Notes under the pieces: model-generated
What the model saw: the letters and a program-made list of their open reading frames with translations, nothing else
Told to the model about the DNA's origin: nothing
Database searches by the model: none
Position numbers and translations under genes: made by a program
Origin: Betaproteobacteria bacterium
GTDB lineage: Bacteria; Pseudomonadota; Gammaproteobacteria; Burkholderiales; Casimicrobiaceae
Reading direction: 5' to 3'
Length of the DNA: 10,001 nucleotides
Assembly (NCBI GenBank): GCA_005889025.1
Contig: VBCZ01000088.1
Span: forward strand, 1-10,001
In this document: one piece after another, positions 6,426-10,001 of the stretch
Layout: each line of letters begins with the position of its first letter
How positions within the stretch are numbered: the first letter of the stretch is position 1

Positions 6426-6986
6426 CGACGAAGCCCTCGAGCGCTTCGAAAAATTCATCCGGATGCGACAAGAAGGGCGCATGCGCGGCGCTCGCGATGA
6501 GCGCGTAGCTGCCGGCGGGGAGCGCGTCGGCAAGCCAGGCTCCGGCGGCGGCAGGCGCAAGCGTGTCGCGCTCGCCCGCGATCACCAGAGAAGGTTGAGT
6601 GATCGAGGGCACGACGGCTCGAAGGTCGGTTTGCTCGATCAGCGCGAGCGCCGCGCGGAGCGTCTCGCGCGCCGGCCATCCGCGTGCGAAAAGGTGCGAA
6701 CGCAATTGGCCGAGCGTCGCGCGCGCATTGGCCGAACCGCGCACCTGCAGCGCGACAAAACGCTTCAGCGTGGCCTCATAGTCGCTGTCAAGCTCATCGC
6801 CGAAACAACGCAGCGTCTCAAGCTCCATCGAGCACGTCCAAGCACTCGAAACCGCTCGGCAAGGCGCGAGAGCACGGGCATCCACAGGCCCGAATGCAGC
6901 GCCCAACCATGCAGCAGCACCAGAGGAGGACCCGCGCCCACGCTTTCGACATAGAGCTCTTGCGACGCGATGCTTGCCTGCGACAT
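6415..6986 (-). pseudogene. bioH: bioH remnant: internal deletion plus frameshift (pimeloyl-ACP methyl ester esterase)
   Basis: An intact BioH is an alpha/beta hydrolase that removes the methyl ester from pimeloyl-ACP, ending fatty acid-type elongation. The frame from the ATG at 6984-6986 matches the N-terminus, with the oxyanion-region motif LLHGWALHSGLW and RLAERFRVL (residues 41-49). A different frame, from about base 6843 down to the TGA at 6415-6417, matches the C-terminal part. That part includes ELDSDYEATLKRFVALQ, the acid in GERDTLAP (Asp at 6565-6567) and the catalytic His in AAHAPFLSHP (His at 6481-6483). The two pieces meet at about 6837-6845. Together they make about 191 residues against about 255 for the family. 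The missing part includes the DLPGHG strand-turn and the nucleophile elbow GWSLGG, which appears in no frame here. The gene cannot make an active esterase as written. It lies four bases after bioF and overlaps bioC. Confidence 0.9.
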
Positions 6987-6990
6987 GGCG

Positions 6991-8172
6991 TCATTCCGCG
7001 GCGATGTCGCGCAACGCCTCGGCGAGCGTCTCGACGTCGTCCGTCGTATGCGCGGCCGTCAGCGTGATGCGCAGCCGCGCGCTGCCTCGCGGCACGGTCG
7101 GCGGGCGTATGGCAGGAACCCAGATGCCGCGGTCCCACAGCGCGGCGCTCACTCGCAGCGCGTCCTCGTTGCCACCGATCACCAGCGGTTGAATCGCGGT
7201 TTCCGAGGGCAACAGTCTCCACGGCAGCGATTGCGCCGCGATGCGCCACCGATCGATGAGCACCGAGAGCTGCGCGCGCCGCGCCGTTTCGCGTTTGATG
7301 AGTGCGATGCTTGCCTCGATTGCGCACGCGAGCATGGGCGGCGAGGCGGTCGTGAACATGTAGCTTCGCGCGGTCTGGATCAGCATGTCGATGGCTGAAG
7401 AGTGCGCTGCGACAAACGCGCCGGCGACGCCGGCGGCCTTGCCCAGCGTCGCCATGTAGACGATGCGCGCGGAGCTCATCCCGAAGTGCGCCAGAGCGCC
7501 GCGGCCGCAGAGATGCCGGTCGCCAAGGACCCCGAAGCCATGCGCGTCATCGATGACCAGCCAGGCATCATGCGCATCGGCAAGCTCTAGCAGGAGTGGC
7601 AGTGGCGCGATGTCGCCATCCATGCTGAAGACGGCATCGGTTGCGATGAGCTTGCGCCTCGCGCGGCTCGCGGCGAGACGGCGATCCAGCGCATCGATAT
7701 CCACGTGCGGATAGCGAACGAAAGCGGCGCGGGAAAGGAGCGCCGCGTCGTTGAGACAGGCGTGATTGAGCCTGTCGGCGAACACGGTGTCGTTGCGCGC
7801 AGCCAGCGCCGTGACGATCGCGAGGTTCGCGAGATAACCCGAGGAGAACAGCAGCGCCCGCGCACCGCGGCACGGCGCGATCCAGCGGCCAAGCTCGCGT
7901 TCGATCGACTCGTGCGGCTGAAAGTGTCCCGATATCAAGTGCGAGGCGCCGGCGCCGACCCCGTACCGAACGGCGCCTTCGCACACGGCTTCGACCAGAC
8001 GCGGGTGCTGCGCCAGCGCAAGGTAATCGTTGCTGCCGAAGTGCAGCATCTCGCGTCCGTCGACACGGCAGCGCGGAGCATCGCGCGCTTCGACAATGCG
8101 TCGCACTCTGGACAGCCCGCAAGCTGCGCGGGCGGCGAGGGTGGCGTCGAGCTCTGTCGTCAGTTGCGACAT
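6991..8172 (-). CDS. bioF: 8-amino-7-oxononanoate synthase BioF
   Basis: PLP-dependent enzyme of the alpha-oxoamine synthase family. It condenses pimeloyl-ACP/CoA with L-alanine to give 8-amino-7-oxononanoate. It has 393 residues, a normal length. The Schiff-base lysine is Lys245 in ATLGKAAGVAGAF (241-253). The PLP-binding DDAHGFGVLG (208-217) provides Asp208 and His211. NHACLND (136-142) has the ring-stacking His137. The N-terminal FGSNDYLALAQHP (45-57) and GAGASHLISGHFQPH (73-87) are diagnostic, as is the C-terminal RPPTVPRGSARLRITLTAAH (356-375). The ATG at 8170-8172 starts right before SQLTTELDATLAAR, where homology begins. An in-frame start further upstream would lie inside bioB. The gap to bioB is 32 bases and the gap to bioH is four bases. 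Confidence 0.96.
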   Translation of the reverse strand: MSQLTTELDATLAARAACGLSRVRRIVEARDAPRCRVDGREMLHFGSNDYLALAQHPRLVEAVCEGAVRYGVGAGASHLISGHFQPHESIERELGRWIAPCRGARALLFSSGYLANLAIVTALAARNDTVFADRLNHACLNDAALLSRAAFVRYPHVDIDALDRRLAASRARRKLIATDAVFSMDGDIAPLPLLLELADAHDAWLVIDDAHGFGVLGDRHLCGRGALAHFGMSSARIVYMATLGKAAGVAGAFVAAHSSAIDMLIQTARSYMFTTASPPMLACAIEASIALIKRETARRAQLSVLIDRWRIAAQSLPWRLLPSETAIQPLVIGGNEDALRVSAALWDRGIWVPAIRPPTVPRGSARLRITLTAAHTTDDVETLAEALRDIAAE

Positions 8173-8204
8173 CGCCAAACGCGAAGATGGAAACGGGCGA
8201 TGCT

Positions 8205-9167
8205 TCAGGCGTCCGGGTTCAAGCCGAGCCGGACGAAGAGATCGCGGTCCGAATCGACGTCGGGGTTGCCGGTCGTGAGCAGCTTGTCGCCGTAGAAAAT
8301 CGAGTTGGCGCCGGCAAAAAAACACAGCGCCTGGATCCCGTCTCCGAGCTCGCGGCGGCCAGCCGAGAGACGAACCATCGCCTTGGGCATGGTGATCCGC
8401 GCCGCTGCGATGGTGCGAACAAATTCAAAAGGATCGATGGCCGCCTTGCCGCGAAACTGCTCGAACAGCGGTGTGCCCTCCACCTGAACCAGGCTGTTGA
8501 TCGGCACGGATTCAGGATAGGGGTCGAGGTTGGCGAGCTGCGCGATCAATCCGGCGCGCGCAGTGCGCGACTCGCCCATGCCGACGATGCCGCCGCAGCA
8601 CACGCGCACACCTGCGCCGCGCACGCGTTCGAGCGTTTCGAGCCGATCCCGATAGTCGCGAGTCGTAATGATGTCGCCGTAAAACTCAGGCGACGTGTCG
8701 AGATTGTGATTGTAGTAGTCGAGCCCTGCGCATTTCAGGCGCTCGGCCTGACCCGGCTTCAACATGCCGAGCGTCGCGCAGGTCTCGAGTCCCATCGCCT
8801 TGATTCCCTCGACCATCGCCAATACCGGCTCGAGATCGCGGTCGCGTGGGCCGCGCCACGCCGCGCCCATGCAAAATCGCGTTGCTCCTGCGGCCTTCGC
8901 GGCCGCAGCCGCCGCCAGGACGTCGGCCAGCGGCAGCAGGTCTTCATTGATGACGCCGGTGTGATAACGCGCGGCTTGCGGACAGTACGCGCAATCCTCC
9001 GGACAGCCGCCGGTCTTGATCGACAGCAGCGTCGAAAGCTGCACGGTATTCGGCCGGTGATGCGCGCGGTGCGTCTGCTGCGCCTTCAGAAGCAGGTCGC
9101 TCATCGGCAGCGCGAGCAGGGCCTCGACGCCTGCAACGCTCCACGACGCCGGCGCTTTCGCGCGCAT
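8205..9167 (-). CDS. bioB: Biotin synthase BioB (radical SAM)
   Basis: Radical SAM enzyme that inserts sulfur into dethiobiotin to form biotin, using a [4Fe-4S] cluster for SAM cleavage and a [2Fe-2S] cluster as sulfur donor. It has 320 residues. The [4Fe-4S] motif is Cys55-x3-Cys59-x2-Cys62 in GGCPEDCAYCPQ. The [2Fe-2S] ligands are Cys99 (RFCMGAAWR), Cys130 (ETCATLGML), Cys190 (VRVCCGGIVGMGE) and Arg266 (VRLSAGR). YYNHNLDTSPEFYG (151-164) and the C-terminal FFAGANSIFYGDKLLTT (283-299) are typical. The ATG at 9165-9167 is chosen because GAGAGA lies directly upstream and residues before it match nothing known; the frame stays open to 9407 but that part overlaps comF. It is the first gene of the biotin run and diverges from comF. 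Confidence 0.97.
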   Translation of the reverse strand: MRAKAPASWSVAGVEALLALPMSDLLLKAQQTHRAHHRPNTVQLSTLLSIKTGGCPEDCAYCPQAARYHTGVINEDLLPLADVLAAAAAAKAAGATRFCMGAAWRGPRDRDLEPVLAMVEGIKAMGLETCATLGMLKPGQAERLKCAGLDYYNHNLDTSPEFYGDIITTRDYRDRLETLERVRGAGVRVCCGGIVGMGESRTARAGLIAQLANLDPYPESVPINSLVQVEGTPLFEQFRGKAAIDPFEFVRTIAAARITMPKAMVRLSAGRRELGDGIQALCFFAGANSIFYGDKLLTTGNPDVDSDRDLFVRLGLNPDA

Positions 9168-9191
9168 TTTCTCTCGCGATATGACGAAGGG

Positions 9192-9220
9192 CTGCACACC
9201 CGCCACGCGATGGTTACAAT
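9192..9220 (+). promoter_or_regulatory. Possible promoter for comF in the bioB-comF divergent region
   Basis: The 82 bases between the bioB ATG (9167) and the comF TTG (9250) must hold both promoters. TACAAT (9215-9220) matches the -10 consensus at five of six positions, but the hexamer 17 bases upstream (CTGCAC, 9192-9197) is a poor -35. Transcription from here would begin at about 9227, downstream of the ATG at 9181, which fits the TTG start chosen for comF. No convincing sigma-70 pair is visible for bioB in the other direction. Confidence 0.3.
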
Positions 9221-9234
9221 GGGCACGAGTGTCG

Positions 9235-9244
9235 AGGAGGGAGG
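9235..9244 (+). promoter_or_regulatory. Strong ribosome-binding site deciding the TTG start of comF
   Basis: AGGAGGGAGG is almost a perfect anti-16S complement and lies five bases before TTG at 9250-9252. The earlier in-frame ATG at 9181 has no such site, so the TTG is the likely start. Confidence 0.8.
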
Positions 9245-9249
9245 TCGAC

Positions 9250-9984
9250 TTGTCAAATTTTCTGGCGAGTGCATTTGACAACGTACGCCGTGGCGCGATC
9301 GAGGCCGCGCGTCTCGCGCTGCCCCAGCGCTGCGAGCTTTGCGCGTCCGCGTCTGCGGCCGACCTGGTATGTGCCGAGTGCGCGCGGGCCCTGCCGGCAC
9401 AGCGCACTTCCTGTCCCGTGTGCGCGCTCCCTACACCGTCCTCGATGACCTGCGGCCGCTGTCTCGCGCATCCTCCCCCCTTCGACGCGACGATCTCGGC
9501 TTTCGTCTATGCTTTTCCGGTCGACCGGTTGATCCATGCATTCAAGTATCAGGGCCGCCTTCCACTCGCCGAATGGTGCGCCCGGTCGATTCTTGCTGCG
9601 CGCGAGAAGCGGCCAACGTCACACGTCACACGCTTGATCGCCTTGCCGCTTTCGGCCGAACGACAGCGTGAGCGCGGATACAATCAGGCCACGGAGATCG
9701 TGCGTGTCATCGCCTCGCAAACCGGCATGGCCGTGGTGAGCCGGGGGATCCGGCGGGTGCGCGCATCGCCGCCGCAAGCAGCGCTGCCATGGAACGAGCG
9801 AGCCCGCAATGTGCGCGGGGCGTTTGAATGCGACGTCGACCTGTCGGGGCTTGCCGTCGCAGTGATCGACGACGTCATGACCACGGGGGCGTCGCTGGCC
9901 GAATTCGCCAAGACACTCAAAGGTCGCGGAGCGTCGCGTGTCGAGAACTGGGTCGTGGCCCGGACGCTGCCGCCCGCAGCCTGA
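9250..9984 (+). CDS. comF: ComF family protein (zinc-ribbon plus phosphoribosyltransferase-like domain)
   Basis: ComF proteins are needed for DNA uptake and natural transformation in several bacteria. The domain resembles type I phosphoribosyltransferases; its exact reaction is not established. With the TTG start the protein has 244 residues, the family's usual size. The N-terminal part has eight cysteines in four CxxC pairs (28/31, 41/44, 55/58, 68/71) that probably bind zinc. It is followed by FKYQGRLPLAEW (98-109), the ERGYNQA motif (141-147) and the PRPP-binding loop VAVIDDVMTTGASL (203-216). comF is often a neighbour of biotin genes in betaproteobacteria, which fits this place, but here it is transcribed divergently. 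Only 17 bases remain after its stop, so the next gene cannot be named. Confidence 0.93.
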   Translation: MSNFLASAFDNVRRGAIEAARLALPQRCELCASASAADLVCAECARALPAQRTSCPVCALPTPSSMTCGRCLAHPPPFDATISAFVYAFPVDRLIHAFKYQGRLPLAEWCARSILAAREKRPTSHVTRLIALPLSAERQRERGYNQATEIVRVIASQTGMAVVSRGIRRVRASPPQAALPWNERARNVRGAFECDVDLSGLAVAVIDDVMTTGASLAEFAKTLKGRGASRVENWVVARTLPPAA

Positions 9985-10001
9985 CGAGAGGATCTCGCCA
10001 C

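Noticed and set aside
6820..6845. W-S-L residues in the bioH N-terminal frame after the junction, as a remnant of the GWSLGG nucleophile elbow
   Set aside because: The flanking residues (RAR before, RRC after) do not fit, and the same bases read in the other frame give SMELETL, which matches the C-terminal homology. It is coincidental.
9212..9220. TTGTAACC-like half-site on the minus strand between bioB and comF, reminiscent of the BirA operator
   Set aside because: No second inverted half-site is found at the spacing expected for BirA, and the bases also form the TACAAT -10-like element. One half-site of this length can occur by chance.

Overview
The window is a GC-rich chromosomal segment that looks betaproteobacterial. 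The main reasons are a CoxB with a c-type cytochrome fused to its C-terminus, the gene order coxB-coxA-small membrane gene-cox11-coxC, and the presence of a bioC/bioH-type biotin pathway next to comF. I cannot name a genus from sequence alone. Coding density is very high: no stretch over 300 bases lacks a gene, and I see no tRNA, rRNA, insertion sequence or CRISPR array.

Layout, read along the minus strand from right to left: bioB (8205-9167), bioF (6991-8172), a damaged bioH (6415-6986), bioC (5496-6425), bioD (4736-5413), a DUF2244-type membrane protein gene (4181-4732), then the aa3-type cytochrome c oxidase cluster coxB (2932-4104), coxA (1304-2914), a 72-codon membrane protein gene (1075-1293), cox11 (536-1078) and the 5' part of coxC (1-507, continuing past the window edge). 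Only comF (9250-9984) is on the plus strand. It diverges from bioB across an 82-base intergenic region.

Biology: BioC and BioH build the pimeloyl moiety on ACP. BioF, (BioA, not in the window), BioD and BioB then convert it to biotin. The oxidase genes encode the three core subunits (CoxA, CoxB, CoxC), the CuB chaperone Cox11 and a small membrane protein of the type found in such clusters. The catalytic and metal ligands of CoxA, CoxB, Cox11, BioB, BioF, BioC and BioD are all visible.

The unusual content is two structural lesions in otherwise well-preserved housekeeping genes. First, coxC carries a perfect 48-base in-frame tandem duplication that doubles a transmembrane helix. Second, bioH has lost an internal segment of roughly 65-75 codons, including the nucleophilic serine, and is frameshifted at the junction. 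Either these are recent mutations with physiological consequences, or they are assembly errors. I did not find a previously undescribed multi-gene system here.
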